DNA from: Blastopirellula marina
Lineage (GTDB): Bacteria; Planctomycetota; Planctomycetia; Pirellulales; Thermoguttaceae
Assembly: GCA_020721965.1 (NCBI GenBank)
Contig: DYLS01000046.1
Location: forward strand, 1 to 33,733
Length of the DNA stretch: 33,733 nt
Direction of reading: 5' to 3'
Below the pieces are notes generated by a model that saw nothing but the letters and a program-made list of their open reading frames with translations, was not told where the DNA came from and searched no databases. A program made the translations under genes and the position numbers. Shown here piece by piece: positions 18,533-26,196 of this stretch (its first letter is position 1; the number at the start of each line of letters is the position of its first letter).

Positions 18533-21500
18533 ATGGTATCCTGGAAGGTCTCGTCCTCCTCGCTTTCGCATAGCAATTGGGGTTGGCAACCCTGGGCAGC
18601 AATTTGCATTGTCGCCGCTTCCATTGTTTTCGCAACCGTTGGCCGGGCAGCCGAGCACGAAGTAGTCGGCGTCCTGGCTCTGGCTGTCGATCCAGATGTC
18701 TCGCAACAAATCGGTCTCACGCCAAACCAAATCGCACAAATCAATCAAATTGTCGTTGACCGCGAGGCAGAGGTCCTGGAAATCGCCTCCGACTTTCGAG
18801 GGCTTACTCCGGATGAGCGTTTCGTCAAATTAGCCCCATTCCGAAAGGCAACCGAGGAGCGAGGCCTCGCCATTTTGAGTCCCCAACAACGAGCCAAGCT
18901 GGAACAAGTCCGATTCAAACGCTACGGTCTGTCGCTGCTGGAGGACCCCGTGATCGCGGATCGGCTCCGCATCCCCCCCGAGCAACAAGGCGCCATTCGG
19001 GATGCCGTGCGGGTCCGCGAAGAAAAGCTTCGGCAGTTGGGGACGAATGCCAAACCGGAGGAAATTCAAAAGCTGGATGAATCGCTTGCCGCATTGCTAG
19101 GAGAGCCGCAACGGGCCGCCTTGCGAGCCGTGTTGATGGGGGAATTGCCACCCCCCCCTGATGGCATCTCCTCACCGGCTCCCACAGCTTCCGGGGCGGG
19201 GGGGGCATCCTCGCCGACGGGGCTACCCACGGCTGACGCCTCATCTGAGAGTCCCCAGCCAGCTCCTTCGGACGCCCCGCCCGCATCCACAGCCCCCGGT
19301 GAGCCAGGGCCGGTCACTAATGGCGAAGCATCGTCGGTCCCGCCAGCCGGTACCGACGGCAACGATTCCGTGATGAACGCAGCCAAAGAGCCAATCGCTC
19401 CGCCGCCGAGCTTGCCCGGCACCAACGTTAACCCTCCCGGGGGGCACTCCGTACCTCAACCATCCTCTGGTGCGGAAGCTAGCGAGCAAACGGGAGAGGT
19501 AAGGCCGTCCGGCGGGAGCGTAGCCCCAACTCGCGACTCCGCCGAGGCAGCGCCAAGCCAAACGAACGAGCCTCCGCCACCGAGCGGTGCACCTTCGGCC
19601 CCCGCGGCAGAGCATCCGGAGGGCAGCCATCCGGCGGAAACGCGTCCGATGACGGCACCGCCAGCGGAGACCGCGGAAAGCCCTGTCGCCCAGGCCGCGG
19701 AACCGGCCGCGGTTCCTTCCCCTGTCGCACAACCACACGACACGATCGAAGTGGCTGGAAATGAGCAGTCGCTTCCGAAGGAGGATGTGCGGCTTCGTTT
19801 CAATTTTCGCTACCAGCCCTGGCAAGATGTCCTCAAATGGTTTGCCGAGCAAGCCGGACTCTCGCTCGTGATGGAAACGCCTCCCGCTGGGACCTTCAAC
19901 TATGTGGATGATCGCCAATTCACGCCGTCAGAGGCAATCGACCTGTTGAATAGCGTCCTCTTGATGAAGGGCTACATGCTCGTTCGCAAGGAACGAATGC
20001 TGATCGTCCTGAATGTCGATGACGGCATCCCACCGAATCTTGTCGATACGGTCCTTCCGGAAGAGTTGGACAAACGGGGCGACCACGAATTGGTCAGCAC
20101 GCTCTTCCAATTGCAGCGGATTTCTCCCGAAGCGGCGGAGGCAGAGGTAAAAAAACTGCTGGGTCCCCAGGGGAGCGTTACGGTGCTGCCCACCTCCAAG
20201 CAATTGCTCGTCACCGATACCGCGGGAAAGCTTCGCACGATCCAAAGGGTCATCGCGGCGATCGAGAACCCCTCGGCCGCAGCCAACGACGTCCGCGTAC
20301 TGGAAGTCAATCCTTCCACCGTGGATCAGGTACTGAATATCGTCCGGCAGATGTTCCAAATCCCAGCCGACCAGAATGCCAACGCCGATGGAACATTGCG
20401 TTTCGCACTTGACCCGAGTGGGGCTAGGATGTTGGTAACGGGCACCCCTGATATGCTGGACCGATTCTCCAAGGTGGTGCAGGCCGCCGATCCTACAGCA
20501 TCCGGCAGCGGCGTCGGGATCGAATCGACCCCGCAGCTAGAAGTCTATCCCATAACCACAGCCGATCCCCAAGCCGTGCTCGAGGTCCTGCAAACGCTCC
20601 TCGTTGGCACGCCCGACGTACGATTGGCCATCGACCCCAAGACAGGCAACTTGATTGCATTTGCTCGGCCGGATCAACATGCTACGATCCGGGCTACGCT
20701 CCAGCAACTGCAAGGCGAGGCGGGACAGGTAGAGGTCATCCCGCTCCGCGTGGTTGATCCGCAATTGGCGGTGCTGGCTATCAACAAGTTATTTGGAGTG
20801 ACGGATGGCACGAACGTCAACGCTCCAACGGTGGACGCCGACATCACGACGCGGCAACTCCTGATCCGCGGCAGCCGGGCCCACATCGAGCAGATCCGCG
20901 ATATGCTGAGGAAGATGGGTGAACCGGAATCTGGTGCCAGCTCCGGAAATGTCAACCTGATTCGCACCATACCGATGTCGCCGGAAGTCGCAGAGGCCAT
21001 GCTCCGGGAACTTCAGACGATATGGCCCAACGTGCGAGAAAACCGCCTCCAGGTCATCACCCCGCGTTCCGTCTCGAACGAAGAATCACCAGGTCCATTA
21101 CCCGACCAAAATGGTGCGGAGGGCCAACCTTTGGAGAGGGATCAATTGGAATCTTTCCGGATTCCGCTTGGCGCAGCGGGAATGATCACGCGACGATTAG
21201 TCGGCGGCGTGCCATCCACTCGCGCGGCCACACGATCCGGGACATCCACAACCAACAGCCAGCCGAGCCAGTCCCAATCACCTTCGACCGCCCCACCTCA
21301 ACCGCCTCAAGGTGGATGGGGGCCGCCGGGCGGATTCGGACCACCTGGACCGTGGGGACCGCCGGGCGGGTTTCAGCCGTATTTTCGAAGGGAATCCGAT
21401 GAACACGAACATTCCGAGGAACATCAACACAATTCCGATCGTTCAACATCACTTCCAGAAAACGGCAACCGGGTTACGTCCAGCGACCCATTCCCATTTC

Positions 21501-22855
21501 GGCAGTCGCCAACGCATTTTCAATTCGTGAGTCAGTCGGCCCAGTCGGGGGACTCGTTGCAGGCATCGAATCCGGTGGATATCCCGGCGACAGGATCGAG
21601 CCTGCCCTCCCAAACGACTGGAGATCGAGAGTCCGAAACAGAAACGCCTCCCGAGCCAAACTCCGAGCAGACCACGGAAGTCCCAATTCCGTCACCTAGC
21701 GTCCCGCCGACGCAGGTCCCGCCAGCGCCCCAGTCGTCAGGTCCTCCACCCGTGGTCGTGGCAGTGACGCCAGAGGGGCTGGTCATCGCTTCGCAAGACC
21801 CCGATGCCTTGAATCAACTGGAAGACCTTCTACGTCGCATGGCGACCAGCGAACAATACCCGCAAAGCGGCGGCCCGGAACTGGTCGTGTATTACCTCAA
21901 GCACGCCAGGGCCGAATCGGCCGGCGCTATCCTCGATCAGATTTTGGGCGGCGGAACTCTCACCAATAGTGGATCCTCCAGCGGCTCATTAGTCGGCGAG
22001 ATTGCGCGGGCTGCATTCGGCAACGTGGGCGGCGGGCTGGTTGGAAGCCTACTCGGCAGCGAGGAAGGGAGCACCAGTAGCAGTTCGACCACCGCCAACA
22101 CGATGGCCGGCTCCATTCAAATCACTCCCGATTCCCGCCTGAATGCCCTGGTTGTCCAGGCTTATCCCGAGGACCTCCGGCTTGTGGAAGAGATTCTGCG
22201 TGTCCTGGATCGTTCGGACAGCCCAGAGGACGTGGCAATTCAACCCCGGACGGTTATCATTCCGGTACACAATACCCAAGCAGAAGAAATCGCTCAAATC
22301 CTTCGTAGCGTCTATCAAGATCGGCTTGTCACCGGGGCTGGTCAACAACGTGCTCCTTCGCCCCAGGAGCTGATCCAGTTGTTGCGCGGTGGACGAGGGG
22401 GGAGTGGTGGGAAGTCGCAGTCTCAAGAAGAGCCCCCGAAGATGTCAATCGGTGTGGACAGCCGGACCAATTCGCTCGTGGTATCCGCCCCCGAGCCTCT
22501 ATTAAAAGAGGTACAGGAATTGGTCGAGCAATTAGACCAAAGGGCCGAAACGGAATCTGAGGAAACGACACAGGTCGTTACCTTGGAGCGTGCCAATCCT
22601 CAATCCATTCAGGCAGCGCTGAGCGCTCTGTTGGGGCAGGACGTCCAGATTCGCGGCGGCACCGGCAGCTCCAGCTCCCGCACAGGCACGACGAACACTA
22701 GCACTCCGTTCCGCGGTGCCTTCGGAAGTCCCTTCGGCACGCAAGGCTTCCAGGGATTCCCAGGCGGCTTTTCGCGAGGTTTTCCCGGCTTCAATCGCTC
22801 GTCCGGTAGCGGTTTCACTCGCGGAAGCTCCGGTTCTCGTAGAAGCGGGCGCTGA
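18533..22855 (+). CDS. Giant exported protein with repeated secretin-type modules and no pore domain
   Basis: The 1440-residue product has a signal peptide (hydrophobic core about 19-37, GRAA site near 40). Residues 45-200 are helical and charged, and 202-415 are Pro/Ala/Ser/Glu-rich. An N0/STN-like domain follows at about 417-497 (FRYQPWQDVLKWFAEQAGLSL). Then come about eight alpha/beta modules of the NolW/ring-building kind, recognisable by a strand, an XXPxxVxxVL helix and a LxVxG/A strand. Examples start near 518 (LVSTLFQLQRISPEAAEAEV), 587, 668, 735, 802, 1114, 1237 and 1345. A second low-complexity block separates the fifth and sixth modules (about 846-1076). The protein ends in a Gly/Ser/Arg/Phe-rich tail, and the beta-barrel secretin domain is absent. 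It is probably periplasmic or envelope-bound. No other secretion genes lie beside it. Confidence 0.85.
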   Translation: MVSWKVSSSSLSHSNWGWQPWAAICIVAASIVFATVGRAAEHEVVGVLALAVDPDVSQQIGLTPNQIAQINQIVVDREAEVLEIASDFRGLTPDERFVKLAPFRKATEERGLAILSPQQRAKLEQVRFKRYGLSLLEDPVIADRLRIPPEQQGAIRDAVRVREEKLRQLGTNAKPEEIQKLDESLAALLGEPQRAALRAVLMGELPPPPDGISSPAPTASGAGGASSPTGLPTADASSESPQPAPSDAPPASTAPGEPGPVTNGEASSVPPAGTDGNDSVMNAAKEPIAPPPSLPGTNVNPPGGHSVPQPSSGAEASEQTGEVRPSGGSVAPTRDSAEAAPSQTNEPPPPSGAPSAPAAEHPEGSHPAETRPMTAPPAETAESPVAQAAEPAAVPSPVAQPHDTIEVAGNEQSLPKEDVRLRFNFRYQPWQDVLKWFAEQAGLSLVMETPPAGTFNYVDDRQFTPSEAIDLLNSVLLMKGYMLVRKERMLIVLNVDDGIPPNLVDTVLPEELDKRGDHELVSTLFQLQRISPEAAEAEVKKLLGPQGSVTVLPTSKQLLVTDTAGKLRTIQRVIAAIENPSAAANDVRVLEVNPSTVDQVLNIVRQMFQIPADQNANADGTLRFALDPSGARMLVTGTPDMLDRFSKVVQAADPTASGSGVGIESTPQLEVYPITTADPQAVLEVLQTLLVGTPDVRLAIDPKTGNLIAFARPDQHATIRATLQQLQGEAGQVEVIPLRVVDPQLAVLAINKLFGVTDGTNVNAPTVDADITTRQLLIRGSRAHIEQIRDMLRKMGEPESGASSGNVNLIRTIPMSPEVAEAMLRELQTIWPNVRENRLQVITPRSVSNEESPGPLPDQNGAEGQPLERDQLESFRIPLGAAGMITRRLVGGVPSTRAATRSGTSTTNSQPSQSQSPSTAPPQPPQGGWGPPGGFGPPGPWGPPGGFQPYFRRESDEHEHSEEHQHNSDRSTSLPENGNRVTSSDPFPFRQSPTHFQFVSQSAQSGDSLQASNPVDIPATGSSLPSQTTGDRESETETPPEPNSEQTTEVPIPSPSVPPTQVPPAPQSSGPPPVVVAVTPEGLVIASQDPDALNQLEDLLRRMATSEQYPQSGGPELVVYYLKHARAESAGAILDQILGGGTLTNSGSSSGSLVGEIARAAFGNVGGGLVGSLLGSEEGSTSSSSTTANTMAGSIQITPDSRLNALVVQAYPEDLRLVEEILRVLDRSDSPEDVAIQPRTVIIPVHNTQAEEIAQILRSVYQDRLVTGAGQQRAPSPQELIQLLRGGRGGSGGKSQSQEEPPKMSIGVDSRTNSLVVSAPEPLLKEVQELVEQLDQRAETESEETTQVVTLERANPQSIQAALSALLGQDVQIRGGTGSSSSRTGTTNTSTPFRGAFGSPFGTQGFQGFPGGFSRGFPGFNRSSGSGFTRGSSGSRRSGR

Positions 22856-23436
22856 CTCCGTGGTGCCGAAACACGACACCAGGCCCGGCCAACCAGCCGG
22901 CAGAACAACTGGTTCTCACCACTCCCACGGCGTTCCAATCCGCGGCGCCATATACGCATCCACGACCAGGCACCGCCCCATCTTGCCAAGGTTGGGGACA
23001 TCGCGGGCCTTGCACTCATTTTCGAATGCCGTGAATCAGGAATCATCGCCGAGCGCCATTCGCTGGGCTTGCGAAAGCACTACAGCGTGTTAAAATCTTT
23101 GAAGTACAGGTAGCAGGTTACCGATGACCTTCTTACCGTAACCGACCCGTGACCTGTCGGCACGTTCGCGTTTTTTGCCCCGGGATTTCCTGGTGCGGCC
23201 GATCGCTTTATAATATCGTCTGCGTGAAAACGTTGATCCGTGCAACGTTGGTCCACGCAATAGCGTTGGTCTGCGGAACTCCGTGCAACAAGGTTGATTC
23301 GTGCGACGTGTGCAACAGCGATGGGAAGGTCTTCGGGCGAGATTTCGTCTGCCGATCTTCTTTCCTAGCCGTGGAACTCGGCAGCAAACCGAGTCAAAAC
23401 TGGGATTGTGACAGGGGGGGCGATTTCGCGTACCAA
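22856..23436. other. Intergenic region before tRNA-Cys
   Basis: This 581-base gap has no supported gene. It contains degenerate tandem repeats at about 23221-23325. A lone CTACAGCG at 23082 resembles the end of family A, but I could not extend the alignment. Confidence 0.5.
23221..23325 (+). repeat. Degenerate short tandem repeat, 15-18 base unit
   Basis: Variants of (C/T)CGTGCAACGTTGGT recur: units start near 23221, 23238, 23253, 23281 and 23299, with a shortened piece at 23271. The units differ in length by up to three bases, so this is an old or loosely conserved array. It ends about 110 bases upstream of tRNA-Cys. No spacer-repeat pattern typical of CRISPR is present. Confidence 0.5.
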
Positions 23437-23509
23437 GGCGCTGTAGCCAAGTGGCTAAGGCAGTGGATTGCAAATCCACCATTCGCCGGTTCGAATCCGG
23501 CCGGCGCCT
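23437..23509 (+). tRNA. tRNA-Cys (anticodon GCA)
   Basis: The 73-base cloverleaf is complete. The acceptor stem GGCGCTG pairs with CGGCGCC, with one G-U pair. The D-arm contains AGCCAAGTGGCTAAGGC. The anticodon stem-loop TGGATTGCAAATCCA carries GCA, and the T-arm is GCCGG-TTCGAAT-CCGGC. The discriminator base is T (U73), the expected cysteine identity element. CCA is not encoded. No downstream copy of the tRNA 3' end was noticed, so there is no evidence of an integrated island using this gene. Confidence 0.97.
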
Positions 23510-23752
23510 CTTGATCTCTTCAACAATTTGGATCTTTTCAACAATCCAAGCCCCTGCCAGAATCTCCCGGCCCCGGGTCGAAGCCTCGAATCAGCCAATC
23601 GTACCTAGAACGCTTCCCGGAACTGACAAAAGGGAAGCCGACACCGGAGCCTACTCGATATCGAACTCGCCGGGGGGTTGATTCTCGACCGTGCGTGCAG
23701 ATATCGGCTGATTTGGATGGCGATCCAGCCCGAATAGGGAGGTGAGAACGAA

Positions 23753-24061
23753 TTGATCCTCGAAGGGGCACCCAGGAAGGGGCGTCAAGAGAAATCCTTC
23801 GTAAACTTCATGTCCTTCGTAAATCTATCCGTTTCCGGTTGGGCAACCGCTAGGCCAAACTTCCTGGACGTATTTTTATGCAAATCGTTACTGCGTAACG
23901 ACTTTCTGTTGATCTGCGCTGCTTGCCGTAGTCATGTAATGGTTTTTCGTAAGTGCTTGTCCTGTAACGAGTTGCGCGATTCGCCTTGTACTCCAAAAAT
24001 GGTGGGAGAATCAGGGTGTACAATTGACGCAAATCATTGTCTTGCAATCGCTTGCAACTAG
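23753..24061 (+). CDS. Possible small cysteine-containing protein (doubtful)
   Basis: A 102-residue frame starts with TTG at 23753, 8 bases after a good GGAGGTG sequence. The translation includes two paired cysteines (CAAC and CLSC) that could bind a metal, but it resembles no family I know. Base composition differs from neighbouring genes and the frame lies in repeat-rich debris, so it may be a chance reading frame or an acquired fragment. The ribosome binding site is the only positive evidence. Confidence 0.2.
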   Translation: MILEGAPRKGRQEKSFVNFMSFVNLSVSGWATARPNFLDVFLCKSLLRNDFLLICAACRSHVMVFRKCLSCNELRDSPCTPKMVGESGCTIDANHCLAIACN

Positions 24062-24103
24062 CGCCCCCTAGTTCGCAGGGGGGGGAGTTTGGGCTAGGGT
24101 GGG

Positions 24104-24183
24104 CTTAGAATCTGTCTCAAAACGCCCATGCGGTGGTCAGGCGGTAGAGCCGGCGGAACCACAATGAAGCGCACACAAACTGT
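24104..24183 (-). pseudogene. Likely 3' remnant of an IS5-type transposase with its element end
   Basis: On the minus strand the frame reads QFVCASLWFRRLYRL and a few more residues, then a stop. This resembles the short C-terminal helix ending in LWLRRL of many IS5-family transposases. Just after the stop comes TTTTGAGACAGATTC (complement of about 24107-24121), typical of the terminal inverted repeat in IS5/IS1031-like elements. Only about 80 bases remain. The remnant stops where a family A repeat begins. The identification rests on pattern memory and is tentative. Confidence 0.35.
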
Positions 24184-24184
24184 C

Positions 24185-24294
24185 CTACAGCGCAAATCCT
24201 ATCCGATGGCGTGACGTGCCCGGCATACGCCGCGACGCGTCATGGCCTATCAGCACAGGGTGTGGAGTCGAGAAAACAAGGTCGGCGCAAGCAG
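24185..24294 (+). repeat. Family A dispersed repeat, copy 4 (diverged)
   Basis: It opens with CTACAGCGCAAATCC. It then shares GCGACGCGTCATG exactly with the 10.2 kb copy, followed by CCTATCAGCACAGGGTGTGGAG, which matches the conserved TATCACCACAAGGTGTTGAG-like block of other copies. The 3' end (AAACAAGGTCGGCGCAAGCAG) is the most diverged part. It lies next to the transposase remnant and 44 bases from the permease stop codon. Confidence 0.6.
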
Positions 24295-24337
24295 ATTTTC
24301 GCAATCAATTCTGCGAAAACAACGCGGCGCTATGGAA

Positions 24338-25804
24338 TTAAGCCTCTTCGGCAGGCATTTCCAGCGTTTCCGTTTCCAGTCCGGCAAGCGCGAGAACGCC
24401 ATAGAGTACGAAGCCGACGATGAAGGCGGCCACGGGAGGACACGGCACGTAGGCCGTTCCCAAGATCAGGTCGATCGCACCGACCACAAACCCTACCACC
24501 CAGGATATCCATCCGGCGGGATTGAAACCGGCGCGCGGCCCGGCCCAGCGTTTACCGGCCAGGAGATAATCCGCAGCCATGGCCCCGCAAACCGGCCCGA
24601 AGGAGGCCCCGATGATCGTAAAGACTCCTGCCGCATTTCCCGCGTAGCCGCTCAAAACCAACAAGATGGCGACTACCGCACCGATTCCGCAAGAGATAAA
24701 CGGATTGACCTTGGGCAGGGTGGTCTTGAAGCTGTTAGCCGCAATAAAACTGGAGAAGCACGCAGGCGGAAACGCGGCAATGGCAAGCAAATACCAGAAG
24801 ATGCTGGGCGTGGCCTTGCCCAAACTAGGCGTGAGGTTGCCCATGATCGTCGTCGTTTGCAGAACTGGCGGCTTGCCGAGTAGTCCAGCTCCGGCTGCTC
24901 CCGCGGCGATCAACAAGGATAAGCCACCTGTAAAGATGATGGCTCCCGCAACACCGACCAAGCCGCCCCATTTGACGTCGTTCTCATCGCGGTTTCCCAT
25001 TCCGAAGTCCACCCCCGCGGCTCCCGCCGTGGCAAAGAAGCCGACCACGTACGTCGCAATCGCGACGAATACCCCCCAAACCGTTAGAGAATCCGCGACC
25101 TTGGGGGCCTGAGCGCTGGCATTCGCGTCGGATGCCGCCTGAGTTGCCGCAAGGGGCTCCTGCCCTGCTGCCACGAGGTCTGCATGATTGAACTTCACCA
25201 GTCCACCGATAGAGACCAGCGTCAGGACGATCAGGATAGTCAGCGGGAACAGCGGCAGGTACGTCGCCACCCGGCCCACATATTGAATCCCCTTCAGCCC
25301 CATAAACGTGGCGAGGACAATAAAGGCGATGGCCACAAGGGCATAGGTAGGACTTCCGAATCCGACTCCGAACGGAGCACACAGCAACCCCGTGGTAAAA
25401 AAGGCGTTGACCGCCAACCACCCGAACTGCAGGCATCCCATGAGGAATCCCGGCATGATGAATCCACCCTGCACCCCATACGTCGAAGTCCCTACGATGT
25501 AAAGTGGCAGTCCCGTCTGAACTCCCAATTTGCCAGGAACAAGATAAAACAAGTAATGGCACAACAGGGCGGAGACGACCAGTGCCAAAAAGGCAATTCC
25601 CACCCCTTGCGCGAGGGCGCCACCGGCATTGAGCGGTATACCACTTCCCCTAACCAATTCATTAATGACGGGCACCTGTTGCCAAAACACGAACCACAGG
25701 AAGATGCCCGCGTATGTCGGCGCGGTGCTTGCATACCACGGCGTCCGATTTTCTCTTGGAACGGGTTTGGCCGAGGCCACATAATCGGGAAGCGTTCCAG
25801 CCAT
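24338..25804 (-). CDS. NCS1-type (purine/cytosine permease-like) transporter
   Basis: The 488-residue protein has about 12 hydrophobic segments and resembles the nucleobase:cation symporter-1 family, which moves purines, cytosine, hydantoins, thiamine or related compounds with protons or sodium. The N-terminus has the family-like PWYASTAPTYAGIFLWFVFWQ segment. TM-region features include VQTGLPLYIVGTSTYGVQGGFIMPGFLMGCLQFGWLAVN and VGFFATAGAAGVDFG. The central loop (about 215-245) is unusually Ala/Gln/Asp-rich. AGGAGG lies 6 bases before the ATG, which fixes the start. The gene is divergent from the glycosyltransferase and stands alone, with no purine or pyrimidine catabolic genes beside it. 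Substrate is therefore undetermined. Confidence 0.85.
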   Translation of the reverse strand: MAGTLPDYVASAKPVPRENRTPWYASTAPTYAGIFLWFVFWQQVPVINELVRGSGIPLNAGGALAQGVGIAFLALVVSALLCHYLFYLVPGKLGVQTGLPLYIVGTSTYGVQGGFIMPGFLMGCLQFGWLAVNAFFTTGLLCAPFGVGFGSPTYALVAIAFIVLATFMGLKGIQYVGRVATYLPLFPLTILIVLTLVSIGGLVKFNHADLVAAGQEPLAATQAASDANASAQAPKVADSLTVWGVFVAIATYVVGFFATAGAAGVDFGMGNRDENDVKWGGLVGVAGAIIFTGGLSLLIAAGAAGAGLLGKPPVLQTTTIMGNLTPSLGKATPSIFWYLLAIAAFPPACFSSFIAANSFKTTLPKVNPFISCGIGAVVAILLVLSGYAGNAAGVFTIIGASFGPVCGAMAADYLLAGKRWAGPRAGFNPAGWISWVVGFVVGAIDLILGTAYVPCPPVAAFIVGFVLYGVLALAGLETETLEMPAEEA

Positions 25805-26196
25805 CGCAGCCCTCCTGATTCAATTGGGGAAAGTGTAAAGATACGAAGGCACGAAATGGGCCAACATCCGCCGTCCGTGATCGCCATTCGCACGACAGCG
25901 CATGCAATGCCAGCAACTGGGATTGAGTATAACCTAGACCGCGAAGAAGTCCAGAACCATTCCCAGCTAATTTCATTGCCGCAGCCTATTTCGGCTGTAT
26001 ATATTTCCCAGCCTACCACGTCGCAAGTCGTGTTGACCGCCTTACGGGGATGACATTACCATACTCCAAATGGATTGTCAGCCTCGCATGCCGAAGGCGG
26101 TTTCTCGCACGACTTCGCCGTCGCCAGGGGGTAGGCTATGCCCGAAATGCTGGCGGCGGACGCCGTCGATGACATTTCCTACTCCGACGCCAAAAC
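25805..26196. other. Divergent promoter region between permease and glycosyltransferase
   Basis: This 392-base gap must contain the promoters of both flanking genes. One promoter-like pair is described at 25976-26003. A short frame starting at 26138 that overlaps the glycosyltransferase start is not supported by composition or family resemblance. Confidence 0.6.
25976..26003 (+). promoter_or_regulatory. Possible promoter with palindromic spacer
   Basis: TTGCCG (25976-25981) and TATATA (from 25998) are separated by 16 bases and point towards the glycosyltransferase. The spacer is itself an inverted repeat, CAGCC-TATTTC-GGCTG, which could be an operator or a hairpin. Planctomycete promoters are poorly characterised, so this is only suggestive. 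Confidence 0.3.

Larger units (their letters stand above)
23510..24337. other. A/T-richer stretch of element debris
   Basis: This 828-base region between tRNA-Cys and the end of the permease gene is visibly A/T-richer than its surroundings from about 23780 to 24060. It holds a short repeated phrase (TCCTTCGTAAA twice within 23794-23824) and a small perfect inverted repeat CGTTAC-TG-CGTAACG-like at about 23887. A CCCCCT/AGGGGG hairpin lies at 24064-24082. A possible IS5-type remnant and a family A copy follow. The only possible gene is the weak frame at 23753-24061. Confidence 0.55.

Noticed and set aside
17982-18635. A 217-codon minus-strand frame upstream of the secretin-like gene
   Set aside because: It runs through the family B element and into the antisense of the secretin-like gene, with no known motif or ribosome binding site.
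18533-22855. Complete type II or type III secretion secretin
   Set aside because: The C-terminal barrel domain is missing and no other secretion gene is nearby.
23082-23100. Sixth family A copy
   Set aside because: Only CTACAGCG matches; the following sequence does not align with the other copies.
24064-24082. Rho-independent terminator
   Set aside because: The CCCCCT/AGGGGG hairpin is followed by more G residues and only three T residues, so it lacks the required T-run.
23437-24337. Genomic island integrated at tRNA-Cys
   Set aside because: I found no integrase gene and no second copy of the tRNA 3' end within the window.
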